A DNA stretch of 64,000 bases from Phaeobacter gallaeciensis (GTDB lineage Bacteria > Pseudomonadota > Alphaproteobacteria > Rhodobacterales > Rhodobacteraceae): NCBI RefSeq assembly GCF_001678945.1, contig NZ_CP015124.1:2270001-2334000 (forward strand), in the 5' to 3' direction. The notes below the pieces were generated by a model, which made no database searches, had not been told where the DNA came from, and saw nothing but the letters and a program-made list of their open reading frames with translations. This document shows positions 9,816-18,543 of the stretch, one piece after another. The first letter of the stretch is position 1. Each line of letters begins with the position of its first letter. A program made the position numbers and the translations under genes.

Positions 9816-11213
9816 TTAAATTTCAATTCTCTGGTTTTTCCCGGTTGGAACGGCATTTTCGCCCTTGAGCGCGTCGACTTTGTCACGCGGCCAGGAGACT
9901 TCGACGATGGCACCCCGGCGTTCTTTTGGCAGTATTAGTCCGGGAAGCGGGGCCGATCCATTGGTAAACCGCAGGTTGGCGCCGCTGCGTTCCAGCAGGG
10001 TTTTGGCGATGAACAGCCCCAGCCCCATGCCTTCGTAACCGGGGCGTTTGCGCCGATCAGATCCGCTGCGCCGCCGTTTCATGAAGGGATCGCCGATCCG
10101 GCCCAGCATCTGAGAGGGGAACCCGCGCCCGTCGTCGCTGATCCGAACCTCGATTTTTTCGTCGTCCCAGGCGGCGTCGATCCAGACGGTGCTGCCTGCG
10201 AAATCCACCGCGTTCTGAACCAGGTTGCGCAGACCGTGGATGATCTCGGGTTTGCGCAGGATGGTGGGTTGCTGCAGGCTGCCGTCCTCAAGCGGGGCTT
10301 CGTGAAAAACGACCGTCGTGCCGCGGTCCATATGGGGTTCGGCCGCCTCGTGGATGACGGTAGACAGCGGCGCCTGGCGCAGATGCAAGTCGTCCTTGCC
10401 GGCCCGGCCCATGCTGCGCAGGATGTCGCGGCAGCGGTCTGCCTGCTCGCGGATCAGGGCTGCGTCTTCACGCAGGTCGGGGCGGTCGTCCAGCTCGTCC
10501 AACAGTTCTGCGCTGGCCAGTTTGATGGTGGCTAGCGGCGTGCCAAGTTCATGCGCGGCGGCAGCGACCACGCCGCCAAGGTCGGTCAGCTTTTGCTCAC
10601 GCGACAGGGCCAGCTGGGTGGCAGAAAGCGCGTCCGACATGCTGCGGATCTCGGTGCTGATCCGGAAGGAATAGAACCCGATGAACAGGATGGCGATGAC
10701 GATGGCGGTCCAGTTGCCAAAGACAAAGACATCCGGAACCCGCAGCAGGAACCCCTGTTCGGTGCGCAGTGGGATATGAAATTCCGCCATCAACGTCACC
10801 AGCATGATGGCGGTGCCGCCGATGATCAGCGTCGAGCGCAGCCCCATCATGGCGGCGGAAATCGTCACCGGCGCCAGAACCAGCAGGGCAAAGGGATTGT
10901 GCAGACCACCAGTCAGGCTCAACAAAAACGCCAGCTGCATCAGATCGAACAGCACCATCAGGAAGTTTTCGAATTCCGACAGGCGCTTGTTTTCGGGGAA
11001 CATCAGGGTGGCGACAAGATTTCCGGTAACCGCGATGCCGACCGCCAGAAAACACAGCGGCAGCACCAGTTGCAGATTGTACATGTACTGCGCCACCAGG
11101 ATCGCAATGATCTGCCCGGCGATGGCTACCCAGCGCAGCAGGATCAGGGTCCGCAAACGGATCCAGTGGCTGCGTTCCTGGCCATGCATCAGGCCGAATT
11201 GGGTCTCGCTCAT
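9816..11213 (-). CDS. regB: RegB/PrrB redox-sensing histidine kinase
   Basis: A 465-residue membrane kinase that, in Rhodobacter, phosphorylates RegA under reducing conditions to control photosynthesis, CO2 and N2 fixation and respiration genes. Six hydrophobic segments fill the first 185 residues. The quinone-binding heptapeptide is GGLHNPF at 102-108. The phospho-acceptor is H221 in AAAHELGTPLATI, and the redox-active cysteine corresponds to C261 in ADRCRDIL. The ATPase domain has an N-box (NLVQNAVDFA), SDDGRGF and GMGLGLFIAK. It is transcribed divergently from senC-regA, as in Rhodobacter. Confidence 0.97.
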   Translation of the reverse strand: MSETQFGLMHGQERSHWIRLRTLILLRWVAIAGQIIAILVAQYMYNLQLVLPLCFLAVGIAVTGNLVATLMFPENKRLSEFENFLMVLFDLMQLAFLLSLTGGLHNPFALLVLAPVTISAAMMGLRSTLIIGGTAIMLVTLMAEFHIPLRTEQGFLLRVPDVFVFGNWTAIVIAILFIGFYSFRISTEIRSMSDALSATQLALSREQKLTDLGGVVAAAAHELGTPLATIKLASAELLDELDDRPDLREDAALIREQADRCRDILRSMGRAGKDDLHLRQAPLSTVIHEAAEPHMDRGTTVVFHEAPLEDGSLQQPTILRKPEIIHGLRNLVQNAVDFAGSTVWIDAAWDDEKIEVRISDDGRGFPSQMLGRIGDPFMKRRRSGSDRRKRPGYEGMGLGLFIAKTLLERSGANLRFTNGSAPLPGLILPKERRGAIVEVSWPRDKVDALKGENAVPTGKNQRIEI

Positions 11214-11358
11214 CTGGGCCTCCTGATCTGCGGCGCATTATCACGTTCCCGCGCCGATCGGCGGTGTGACGCCGTGTGCAGTTGCATCGGCTGAGTTTCT
11301 TGATAGGTCTCGCGCCCGAAACGATCAACAACCCTTCCCGTTCGCAAAGTGTGATCAC
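11214..11358. promoter_or_regulatory. Divergent regB / senC-regA promoter region
   Basis: A 145-bp intergenic segment between the divergent regB and senC starts, which must contain both promoters. In Rhodobacter the equivalent region is where RegA autoregulates the cluster. I do not see a clear sigma-70 pair or an obvious palindrome, so no precise site is claimed. Confidence 0.6.
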
Positions 11359-11979
11359 ATGACCCGCCTATATGCCCTTCTTGCTGCCCTATTCATTGCT
11401 GCTCTTGCCGGCGGCACCTGGTTCCTGACCCGCCCAGGGGACAGCGATGACAAATTCGCCCAGTGCCGCAGCAGTAAGATTGCCGGTGGCGCAGACACCA
11501 TTGGCGGGCCGTTCGAACTGGTCAACTCCAAGGGTGAGACGGTCACCGACAAGGATGTCATCACCGAACCCTCGCTGCTGTATTTTGGCTACACCTTCTG
11601 CCCCGATGTCTGCCCGCTGGATGTGTCTCGCAACGCCGAGGCCATCGATGTGCTGGATGAACGCGGTTACAGCGTGACACCGGTGTTCATCTCGATCGAC
11701 CCGGACCGCGACACCCCCGAGGTGGTTGGCGATTTTGCCTACAACATGCATGAAAAGATGATCGGTCTCACCGGATCGGCCGAGCAGGTCAAGGCGGCCA
11801 GCCAGGCCTACAAGACCTATTACAAGAAACAGGACGGGGATGAGGACTATTATCTGGTCGATCATTCCACCTTTGCCTATCTGGTGCTGCCTGAGGACGG
11901 TTTCGTCGAATTCTTCCGCCGCGATGAGACGCCCGAGCAGGTGGCAGACAAGATCGGCTGTTTCATTGATAACATGTAA
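11359..11979 (+). CDS. senC: SenC/PrrC, Sco1-family copper chaperone for cytochrome oxidase
   Basis: A 206-residue membrane-anchored thioredoxin-fold protein with one N-terminal transmembrane segment (residues 4-23). The copper-binding motif is FCPDVCP, with C81 and C85, and the partner histidine H169 lies in VDHSTFAY. SenC assembles the CuA or CuB centres of cytochrome oxidases and affects RegB signalling in Rhodobacter. The start at 11359 (MTRLYALL) places the membrane anchor at the N-terminus; upstream in-frame codons give an implausible leader. It precedes regA by 81 bp. Confidence 0.95.
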   Translation: MTRLYALLAALFIAALAGGTWFLTRPGDSDDKFAQCRSSKIAGGADTIGGPFELVNSKGETVTDKDVITEPSLLYFGYTFCPDVCPLDVSRNAEAIDVLDERGYSVTPVFISIDPDRDTPEVVGDFAYNMHEKMIGLTGSAEQVKAASQAYKTYYKKQDGDEDYYLVDHSTFAYLVLPEDGFVEFFRRDETPEQVADKIGCFIDNM

Positions 11980-12060
11980 CGGTGTCTGGCATTTGACCTT
12001 TGCCACCCGGCGTTTAATATCCAAAACAAGAATTTGCTGAACGAACGCGGAGGAGCGGGC

Positions 12061-12615
12061 ATGGTCGAAGCGACGCAAAGGGACATCGGACCCGACAAAT
12101 CGCTCTTGTTGGTCGATGATGATGAACCGTTTCTGCGCCGCCTGGCCAAAGCGATGGAAAAGCGCGGTTTCGAGATTGAGACCGCCGGATCTGTCGCCGC
12201 TGGCAGCGCCATCGCCACCGCCCGGCCCCCAGCGTATGCGGTTGTCGATCTGCGGCTGGAGGATGGCAACGGTCTGGATGTGGTCGAGGTGATCCGAGAA
12301 AAACGTCCCGACAGCCGGGTTGTGGTGCTGACCGGATATGGCGCCATTGCCACCGCCGTTGCTGCGGTGAAGATCGGCGCCACCGATTACCTGTCGAAAC
12401 CGGCGGATGCGACCGATATCACCAATGCGCTCTTGGCCTCGGCGGATGAACTGCCGCCGCCACCGGAAAACCCGATGAGCGCGGACCGCGTGCGCTGGGA
12501 GCATATTCAGCGCATCTATGAACTCTGCGACCGCAACGTGTCCGAAACCGCTCGGCGGCTGAACATGCACCGGCGGACCTTGCAGCGGATCCTCGCCAAA
12601 CGCAGCCCCAAGTAA
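12061..12615 (+). CDS. regA: RegA/PrrA/ActR global redox response regulator
   Basis: A 184-residue response regulator with receiver and Fis-type DNA-binding domains. The phosphorylation site is D63 in VVDLRLEDGNG, with VDDD at 18-21 and the conserved K in LSKPAD. The C-terminal helix-turn-helix NVSETARRLNMHRRTLQRI is essentially invariant across RegA homologues. The ATG at 12061 is preceded by GGAGGAG; an upstream in-frame codon at 12034 lacks such a site. It is the partner of RegB. Confidence 0.97.
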   Translation: MVEATQRDIGPDKSLLLVDDDEPFLRRLAKAMEKRGFEIETAGSVAAGSAIATARPPAYAVVDLRLEDGNGLDVVEVIREKRPDSRVVVLTGYGAIATAVAAVKIGATDYLSKPADATDITNALLASADELPPPPENPMSADRVRWEHIQRIYELCDRNVSETARRLNMHRRTLQRILAKRSPK

Positions 12616-12641
12616 AGGCAACCCCCAGGCGAGGACCACAC

Positions 12642-13829
12642 ATGACAGAGCATGGCGCCGGACCCGAAGATCAGCCGTTGCCCGACGGGGGCTGGTCCGA
12701 GGAGATTGAGACCCTGCGCGGTGCCTGCGTGATCCCGCCGGTCGACAGTGCGCTGGTGCAAAAGGCCGGCGTGTTGACTGCCTCTGGTGATTACTGCGCC
12801 AAGGCCGCGCTCTGGCGCAAATACCGCCCGATCACCGTGCAGCCCGACCCGCCGAGTGAGGTCAACGCAACCCTGCCGGGGCGCTGGCTCTGGGGCGGGG
12901 TGCTCTGGGCGCATTTCGGGCATTTCCTGGTGGAAAGCTCGTCCCGGCTCTGGGCGCTGCCACATCTGGATCAGCCGGTGGACGGCATCCTGTTCATCCC
13001 CAAACGCCCGGCTGTGGGCGATGAAACGCGCGGCTTTCAGCGCGAGTTCATCAATCTCTTTGCGCCGGGCCTGCCAATCCGGGTTGCGGCTGAACCGACC
13101 CGGGTTGAGGAACTGGTGGTGCCAGGGCAGGGGTTTGGCCTTGGCCATATCACTCGTGGTACCCGCAAGTTCCGCAATGCGGTGCACAGCCGCTTTGCCC
13201 GGGATGTGACCCCTGAAGGCCCTGAAAAGCTCTATATCTCCCGTTCGAAACTGGGCCTCAGTAAGGGCGGTCTTCTGGGCGAAGAGCAGATGGAAGAGCT
13301 GCTTCAGGCCGAAGGCTATGAGATCTTTCATCCGCAGGACCACAGCCTGACCGAGCAGCTGGCCCGCTACAAGGCGGCGCGGCAGGTGATCGCGGCGGAT
13401 GGCTCGGCGCTGCATCTCTTTGCCATGGTAGGAAGGCCGGATCAGAAGGTCGCGATGGTCCTGCGGCGCCAATCCGGCGCCAATAATCTGCTGGCGATGA
13501 ATGTAGCGCATTTCTGCAAATGCAATCCGCTGGTGATTGGCGCGCTTCGCACTGAATGGGTGCCGGTCAACAAGCCAAAGTCGAGCCGCAACAGCTTTGG
13601 CGAGATCGACCATTCGGTGATCGGCCGGGCTCTTGCCACGCATGGATTCATCTCTGCTGATGCGAAATGGCCGGTGCTGAGCGACGATCAGCGGCAACAG
13701 ATCCTTGTCGAAAAGGGGCTTGGCGGCAGCGACCGTTTCGTGGAATCGCCCGAATTCAAACAGCAGCGGATCCGCGAAATGCGCCGCGCCCGTCGGGCCA
13801 GGCGGGCGGCCAAAACCGCCAACGCCTGA
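12642..13829 (+). CDS. GT61-family (DUF563) glycosyltransferase
   Basis: A 395-residue protein of the DUF563 / glycosyltransferase family 61 type. Family features include WAHFGHFLVESSSRLWAL near residues 88-105, LYISRSKL in the middle and ADGSALHLFAMV near 255, which resembles the conserved acidic/Gly active-site loop. There is no signal peptide or membrane segment, which points to a cytoplasmic transferase. Its C-terminus is strongly basic (an RRARRARRAAK-like tail). It starts 26 bp after regA and may be co-transcribed. Acceptor and donor sugars are unknown. Confidence 0.8.
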   Translation: MTEHGAGPEDQPLPDGGWSEEIETLRGACVIPPVDSALVQKAGVLTASGDYCAKAALWRKYRPITVQPDPPSEVNATLPGRWLWGGVLWAHFGHFLVESSSRLWALPHLDQPVDGILFIPKRPAVGDETRGFQREFINLFAPGLPIRVAAEPTRVEELVVPGQGFGLGHITRGTRKFRNAVHSRFARDVTPEGPEKLYISRSKLGLSKGGLLGEEQMEELLQAEGYEIFHPQDHSLTEQLARYKAARQVIAADGSALHLFAMVGRPDQKVAMVLRRQSGANNLLAMNVAHFCKCNPLVIGALRTEWVPVNKPKSSRNSFGEIDHSVIGRALATHGFISADAKWPVLSDDQRQQILVEKGLGGSDRFVESPEFKQQRIREMRRARRARRAAKTANA

Positions 13830-13838
13830 GGTAGTGGC

Positions 13839-14435
13839 CTAAAGCTGCGCCAGCAGCTCTGCATGTCGGCTGACAAAATCACGGCGCACCTCGACCGGCG
13901 GGCGCAGGTCGATAGACAGATCGCCCGTGATCTGCGGGTCGATGCGGCCAAAGAACTTGTTGGCCTCGGCCTCCGAAAACCCGGCAATCTGCACCGCCTC
14001 CATCCAGGCGCTGATCTTGTCGGCGCGCTTGATCTTGGACTTGATGGTTTTTGGCAGGGCGGCGGGCAGGCCGAAACGGACATGGATGGCCGTAGTCAGC
14101 CGCTGATCCAGATCCTCATACCCGGGACCGACTGCTGCCTTCACCGGGGATATCATGTCGCCTATCACATATTCCGGGGCATCATGCAGCAGCGCGGCCA
14201 GGCGCCATTTCACGGGCGCCTTGGGATAAAGACGGGTGAACAAGCTCTCGACCAGCAGCGAATGTTCGGCCACCGAATAGGCGAAATCACCTTTGGTTTG
14301 CCCGTTCCAGCGCGCCACAAAGGCCAGCCCGTGGGCGATATCCTCGATTTCAATGTCGACGGGCGTGGGATCCAGAAGATCCAGTCGGCGCCCTGACAGC
14401 ATGCGTTGCCAGGCGCGGGCAGGTTTTGGAGGCAT
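13839..14435 (-). CDS. HD-domain phosphohydrolase (YfbR-like)
   Basis: A 198-residue HD-superfamily hydrolase. The metal ligands are visible as YSVAEHS (first His), LLHDAPEY (HD pair) and a later Asp in KRADKISAW. The layout resembles YfbR-type 5'-deoxynucleotidases, but the substrate is not established. It is convergent with the glycosyltransferase, with only 9 bp between stops, and its 5' end faces ahcY copy 1. Confidence 0.82.
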   Translation of the reverse strand: MPPKPARAWQRMLSGRRLDLLDPTPVDIEIEDIAHGLAFVARWNGQTKGDFAYSVAEHSLLVESLFTRLYPKAPVKWRLAALLHDAPEYVIGDMISPVKAAVGPGYEDLDQRLTTAIHVRFGLPAALPKTIKSKIKRADKISAWMEAVQIAGFSEAEANKFFGRIDPQITGDLSIDLRPPVEVRRDFVSRHAELLAQL

Positions 14436-14620
14436 CGGTCGGGTCCGGCTCTTACAGAGGTTTCACCTGTGCCTAGCCGCTTGGCACCCAGCGTGCAAAT
14501 CCTGAATTGCGTGGCATTTGGTCTGGGGCAACCCTCTGCTCTGGGCGGTTTCATTGCTTGTAAAGCGTTGCGGTGTTAAGTGCGTGGCCAAGTTGAGGCT
14601 GAGCCAGAATGGAGTTGCCA

Positions 14621-16009
14621 ATGGGCACGGATTACATCGTCAAAGACATCGCATTGGCCGGGTTTGGCCGCAAGGAACTGGATATCGCGGAAACCGAAAT
14701 GCCGGGGCTGATGTCCCTGCGCGCGGAATACGGGGACAGCAAGCCGCTGAAGGGCGCCCGTATCGTCGGCTCCCTGCATATGACCATCCAGACCGCGGTT
14801 CTGATCGAAACCCTGGTGGCGCTTGGCGCCGATGTCCGCTGGGCATCCTGCAACATCTTCTCGACCCAGGATCACGCGGCGGCGGCGATTGCCGAGGCAG
14901 GCATTCCGGTCTTCGCCATCAAGGGCCAGACCCTGGAAGAGCATTGGGATTACCTCGACCGCTCCTTCCAGTTCGCCGAAGGTGCCAATATGATCCTCGA
15001 CGATGGCGGCGATGCGACGCTCTACGTGCTGCTGGGCGCCCGCGCCGAAGCAGGTGAGGACATCATCCCGGTGCCCGGCTCTGAGGAAGAAGCCGCGATC
15101 AAGGCGCAGATCCAGAAGCGCATGAAGGAAAGCCCCGGCTGGTTCACCAAGACCCGCGACGCGATCAAGGGCGTTTCCGAAGAGACCACCACCGGCGTGC
15201 ATCGCCTTTACGAGCTGGTGAAACAGGGTCAGCTGCCCTTCCCGGCGATCAACGTCAATGACTCGGTCACCAAGTCGAAGTTCGACAACAAATACGGCTG
15301 CAAGGAAAGCCTGGTCGACGGCATCCGCCGCGCCACCGACACCATGATGGCCGGCAAGGTTGCCGTGGTCTGCGGCTACGGCGACGTGGGCAAAGGCTCG
15401 GCTGCCTCTCTGCGCGGCGCGGGGGCCCGCGTGAAGGTCACCGAAGCGGACCCGATCTGCGCTCTGCAGGCGGCGATGGACGGCTTTGAGGTGGTGCTGC
15501 TGGAAGACGTGGTCTCCAGCGCCGATATCTTCATCACCACCACCGGCAACAAGGACGTGATCCGCATCGAGCATATGCGCGCGATGAAGGACATGGCCAT
15601 CGTCGGCAACATCGGCCACTTCGACAATGAGATCCAGGTGGCGAACCTCAAGAACCACAAGTGGACCAACATCAAGGAACAGGTGGATATGATCGAGATG
15701 CCCTCGGGCAACCGCATCATCCTTCTGTCCGAAGGGCGCCTGTTGAATCTCGGCAATGCCACCGGCCACCCGTCCTTCGTGATGTCGGCCTCTTTCACCA
15801 ACCAGGTTCTGGCGCAGATCGAGCTGTGGACCCGCGGTGAGGAGTATAAAAACGAGGTCTACATCCTGCCCAAGCATCTGGACGAGAAGGTCGCCCGCCT
15901 GCATCTGGAGCGTATCGGTGTCAAGCTGACCACGCTCAGCCCCGAGCAGGCCGCCTATATCGGCGTCACCCCGGAAGGTCCCTTCAAGCCGGAACACTAC
16001 CGCTACTGA
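14621..16009 (+). CDS. ahcY: S-adenosylhomocysteine hydrolase, copy 1
   Basis: A 462-residue NAD-dependent enzyme that splits S-adenosylhomocysteine into adenosine and homocysteine, relieving product inhibition of methyltransferases. NAD-binding [13 protein letters not shown], the substrate segment [20 protein letters not shown], and the C-terminal FKPEHYRY are all intact. The ATG at 14621 has GGAG six bases upstream; the ATG at 14609 is less well placed. The regA neighbourhood is the expected position for ahcY in Rhodobacteraceae, so this is probably the ancestral copy. The second copy at 32142-33530 encodes an identical protein. Confidence 0.98.
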   Translation: MGTDYIVKDIALAGFGRKELDIAETEMPGLMSLRAEYGDSKPLKGARIVGSLHMTIQTAVLIETLVALGADVRWASCNIFSTQDHAAAAIAEAGIPVFAIKGQTLEEHWDYLDRSFQFAEGANMILDDGGDATLYVLLGARAEAGEDIIPVPGSEEEAAIKAQIQKRMKESPGWFTKTRDAIKGVSEETTTGVHRLYELVKQGQLPFPAINVNDSVTKSKFDNKYGCKESLVDGIRRATDTMMAGKVAVVCGYGDVGKGSAASLRGAGARVKVTEADPICALQAAMDGFEVVLLEDVVSSADIFITTTGNKDVIRIEHMRAMKDMAIVGNIGHFDNEIQVANLKNHKWTNIKEQVDMIEMPSGNRIILLSEGRLLNLGNATGHPSFVMSASFTNQVLAQIELWTRGEEYKNEVYILPKHLDEKVARLHLERIGVKLTTLSPEQAAYIGVTPEGPFKPEHYRY

Positions 16010-16033
16010 CCAGCCTCACAGCAGAACACCACA

Positions 16034-16067
16034 AAGCCCCCGCAAATCATGCGGGGGCTTTTTTGTT
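16034..16067 (+). terminator. Intrinsic terminator of ahcY copy 1
   Basis: An 11-bp stem AAGCCCCCGCA / TGCGGGGGCTT with a short AATCA loop, followed by a T-run. It lies 25 bp after the ahcY stop and is inside the duplicated segment. Confidence 0.92.
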
Positions 16068-16244
16068 ACAAGGCAGAGACCGGATCGGTGCCGGTTCCCT
16101 GCCCCCGGACAGCAAAGGCCTGGCTTTGAGGCAGGATTGCAAAAATTCCCGTTGCCCTGTCGCGTTCTGCCCTTAAGCTGATCCTGGCCATTATGTGACC
16201 GGAAGGATCCGGAGCCGGGTCCGCCCCAGAAGGGAGAAAAGACT

Positions 16245-16586
16245 TTGGGAAAACGTGACGACCTGATTGCACAATATGCAGATGATCTGAAAAACAAATG
16301 CGGCATGGATCCGGATATGGACCTGCTGACCAAGGTGACCATCGGCTGCGGCCCCGCGATCTACGATGCGGATGCCTCCACCGTTGCCTCCAGCCAGGAG
16401 AGCGAGCTGGAAACCGTCAAACAGAACTTCCTGATCAAGAAACTGGGTCTTGCTGACGGGCCTGAACTGATGGAGGCGATCAACAAGGTTGTCGAGATCT
16501 ATGGCAAATCTGAGCGCAACAAATACCGGGCGGTTTTCTACTACATGCTGACCAAGCATTTCGGCAAGGAAGCGGTTTACGGCTAA
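16245..16586 (+). CDS. DUF2853 family protein
   Basis: A 113-residue acidic soluble protein of the DUF2853 family, whose function is unknown. The sequence is helix-rich with no signal peptide or membrane segment; the C-terminal part (KYRAVFYYMLTKHFGKE) is the most conserved region as I recall it. The start is a TTG at 16245 preceded by GGGAG with about 7 bp spacing; the first ATG falls well inside the domain. It stands alone, with a terminator on each side. Confidence 0.8.
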   Translation: MGKRDDLIAQYADDLKNKCGMDPDMDLLTKVTIGCGPAIYDADASTVASSQESELETVKQNFLIKKLGLADGPELMEAINKVVEIYGKSERNKYRAVFYYMLTKHFGKEAVYG

Positions 16587-16628
16587 CCCCGCCAAAGCCA
16601 GTTAACACCTTTAAAATACACAGTTTGC

Positions 16629-16659
16629 AAACGCCCCCACCCGGGGCGTTTCGCATTTT
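16629..16659 (+). terminator. Terminator-like hairpin after the DUF2853 gene
   Basis: A 9-bp perfect stem AAACGCCCC / GGGGCGTTT with a 5-base loop, followed by CGCATTTT. The T-run is short and displaced. Confidence 0.7.
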
Positions 16660-16714
16660 AACGGTATTGTCGAAGCTAATGAATTGCCGAATCCAACTTC
16701 TCTGAGCTATCTAT

Positions 16715-16822
16715 AGTTCAACCCGCCAGGAAGGCAGGAACCGAATTTCTCATACGCGTGTGGTGGCTACGGAGCACGCGGGGTGAAGGGAAGGTCCTGC
16801 ATTCGCTGGGCCTTCCCTTTTT
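16715..16822 (+). ncRNA. Candidate small RNA with its own promoter and terminator
   Basis: An intergenic stretch with no plausible reading frame but with transcript-like organisation. A possible promoter (TTGCCG at 16684, 17 bp, CTATCT) precedes three hairpins: GCC-AGGAA-GGC near 16725, GCGTG / CACGC near 16756-16779, and a final 10-bp stem GGGAAGGTCC / GGGCCTTCCC at 16788-16817 followed by TTTTT. The 3' hairpin is a strong intrinsic terminator although the nearest plus-strand gene already has one. It lacks the conserved SRP RNA loop and I do not recognise any Rfam family. The 5' end is approximate. Confidence 0.4.
16786..16822 (+). terminator. Intrinsic terminator at the end of the candidate small RNA
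   Basis: Ten base pairs with one G-U wobble, a 10-base loop and a following T-run. The opposite gene (EVE protein) ends at 16885, so it could also act on minus-strand transcripts. Confidence 0.75.
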
Positions 16823-16884
16823 CGTTTCAGAACAGGCATTTGGACCAAGCGTCCATGAATGTGGTCCTGCGGCCCAGCCAAGGC

Positions 16885-17307
16885 TCAGTCCGGATCGGTT
16901 CCGCCCAGATCGCAGATGATGCGCCACTCTTCCTCGCTCACAGGCTGCACCGACAGGCGTGAGCTTTTTACCAGCACCATCTCTTCCAGCCGGGGATCGG
17001 ATTTGATCTGCTCCAGCGATACCGGCGTGGTGAAGCCACGCACCGCCTTGATATCCACGCACTCCCAGCGCGGATCATCCGTGGTGCTGTCTGGGTGCGC
17101 CTCGGTGCAGACCTCGACAATGCCAACCACGGATTTTTCTTTCTGTGAGTGATAGAAGAACCCGCGGTCGCCCAATTTCATCTGGCGCATGAAATTACGC
17201 GCCTGATAGTTTCGAACGCCGTCCCATTCCTCTCCCGCGTCGCCCTTGGCATGCTGGTCCTGCCAGCCCCAAGTCGAAGGTTCGGATTTGAACAGCCAAT
17301 AGGCCAT
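16885..17307 (-). CDS. EVE-domain protein
   Basis: A 140-residue single-domain EVE (PUA/YTH-like fold) protein. The hallmark elements are WLFKSEPSTWGWQD at the N-terminus, WDGVRNYQARNFM around 28-40 and GFFYHSQKEKSVVGIVEV. EVE domains are thought to bind modified bases in RNA or DNA; the target here is unknown. The start overlaps the stop of the YciI gene as TGATG, so the two are coupled. It is the last gene of a tsaD-gpsA-yciI-EVE operon. Confidence 0.9.
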   Translation of the reverse strand: MAYWLFKSEPSTWGWQDQHAKGDAGEEWDGVRNYQARNFMRQMKLGDRGFFYHSQKEKSVVGIVEVCTEAHPDSTTDDPRWECVDIKAVRGFTTPVSLEQIKSDPRLEEMVLVKSSRLSVQPVSEEEWRIICDLGGTDPD

Positions 17308-17579
17308 CAGCCGACGACCTTTTTCCAGGTGATCAGCTCGACCGCCTCAAACAGGCCTGCCTTGTTGTAGGGGTCATTTGCCGCCCAGGCCTCGCCCGCG
17401 GCCATATCCTCGACATCCAGAATGATCAGCGATCCGACCATTTCGCCGTTTTGATCCAGCAACGGCCCTGCCTGCGCCACGGCGCCAGTCTCTTCGATAT
17501 AGGCCAGATGCGCGGTGCGATTCGCCATCCGGGTTTCCAAATGCCCGGGTTTATCGCGTGCAATCAATGCTATAAGCAT
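17307..17579 (-). CDS. YciI-family protein
   Basis: A 90-residue YciI-like protein with a ferredoxin-like fold. The conserved His and Asp of the putative active site are visible in RTAHLAYIEE and in WAANDPYNKAGLF. Family members are small enzymes or accessory proteins of mostly unknown function. It begins two bases upstream of gpsA's stop region in the same operon and its stop overlaps the EVE gene. Confidence 0.88.
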   Translation of the reverse strand: MLIALIARDKPGHLETRMANRTAHLAYIEETGAVAQAGPLLDQNGEMVGSLIILDVEDMAAGEAWAANDPYNKAGLFEAVELITWKKVVG

Positions 17580-17580
17580 T

Positions 17581-18543
17581 TTATTCCTCTTTTAATGGTC
17601 GTGACAGCAGTTGAGCGGTTGCGTCATGAATCGTCAAGCGGCCATCCAGCAAAGCGACAACGGTTTGTGTGATCGGCATGTCCAGCCGCATGTCCTCGGC
17701 CTTGGCGGCGGTGGCCCGGGCGGTGGCGGCGCCTTCGACGGTGATGGAGGGATCGAAACTCTCTCCCCGGCCAATGGCAAATCCCAGCCGGTAGTTGCGC
17801 GACAGGTCCGAGCTGCAGGTCAGCGTCAGATCGCCAAAGCCCGACAATCCGGCCAGCGTTTCGGCGCGGGCACCGCAGGCCAGGGCCATGCGCTGCATCT
17901 CGGCATAGCCACGGGTCATCAGCGCCGCGCGGGCGCTTTCGCCAAGGCCTGCACCGATCACCGCGCCGCAGGCGATGGCGATCACGTTCTTCAGGGCACC
18001 GCCCAACTCGGCGCCCACCGTATCCGTAGTGCGATAAAGCCGTAGGTTTGCTGTGGTCAGCTGCTCCTGCAGGGACAATCCCAGCGCAGGGTCTTCGCAG
18101 GCCAGCGTCAGTGCCGTGGGCAACCCGCGCGCGATATCGGCGGCAAAGCTGGGGCCGGTCAGCAGGGCGGCTTGTGCCTCTGGCAGGCAATCCCGGATCA
18201 CCGAAACCGGTCCCATCCCGGTGCTGAGTTCGATCCCCTTGCAGCAGGCCACCAGAGCCTTGCCCGCCAGCGCATCGCCTTCGGCCATCAGCAGCCCGCG
18301 CAATTGCTGCATCGGAACGGACAGCAGGATGGTGTCACTTTCCGCCGCTTCGGCCAAATCCGAGGTGACGGTCAACTCTGGCGGCAGATCCACGCCGGGC
18401 AGGCGGGCCACATTGCGGCGGCTGGTCTGCATCTGCTCGGCATGGGCGTTATTGCGCGCCCAAAGCGTGACGGGCCCATTGCCCGCCAGAGAAATCGCCA
18501 GCGCCGTGCCAAAGGCGCCCGCGCCCAGGACCGAAACACTCAT
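17581..18543 (-). CDS. gpsA: Glycerol-3-phosphate dehydrogenase [NAD(P)+]
   Basis: A 320-residue soluble GpsA that reduces dihydroxyacetone phosphate to sn-glycerol-3-phosphate for phospholipid synthesis. The Rossmann motif [10 protein letters not shown] is at residues 7-16, CCKGIE at about 100, the active-site region [15 protein letters not shown] near 180 (catalytic Lys), and [12 protein letters not shown] near 235. It overlaps tsaD by 4 bp (ATGA). Confidence 0.97.
   Translation of the reverse strand: MSVSVLGAGAFGTALAISLAGNGPVTLWARNNAHAEQMQTSRRNVARLPGVDLPPELTVTSDLAEAAESDTILLSVPMQQLRGLLMAEGDALAGKALVACCKGIELSTGMGPVSVIRDCLPEAQAALLTGPSFAADIARGLPTALTLACEDPALGLSLQEQLTTANLRLYRTTDTVGAELGGALKNVIAIACGAVIGAGLGESARAALMTRGYAEMQRMALACGARAETLAGLSGFGDLTLTCSSDLSRNYRLGFAIGRGESFDPSITVEGAATARATAAKAEDMRLDMPITQTVVALLDGRLTIHDATAQLLSRPLKEE

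Larger units (their letters stand above)
14539..16067 (+). repeat. 1529-bp inverted duplication, copy 1 (ahcY with leader and terminator)
   Basis: This segment matches the reverse complement of 32084-33612 over 1529 bp without gaps. It covers the whole ahcY gene, 82 bp of upstream leader and the intrinsic terminator, so each copy carries its own expression signals. A weak promoter-like pair (TTGCTT, 16 bp, TTAAGT) lies at 14554-14581 inside the repeat. Similarity ends abruptly at both sides. Roughly 15 or more single-base differences are visible and all leave the protein unchanged. Confidence 0.95.

Noticed and set aside
11389-12639. A 416-codon minus-strand frame opposite senC and regA
   Set aside because: It is a composition shadow in GC-rich DNA; senC and regA on the other strand have complete motifs and ribosome sites.
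12516-13697. A 393-codon minus-strand frame opposite the glycosyltransferase
   Set aside because: No family features; it is antisense to a GT61 gene with recognisable motifs.
14576-15997. A 473-codon frame antisense to ahcY (and its mirror at 32154-33575)
   Set aside because: Shadow of ahcY; its amino-acid differences between copies are the silent changes of ahcY, showing that selection acts on the ahcY frame.
16715-16822. SRP (4.5S) or 6S RNA
   Set aside because: The conserved SRP loop and 6S flanks are missing, so only a generic small-RNA call is kept.
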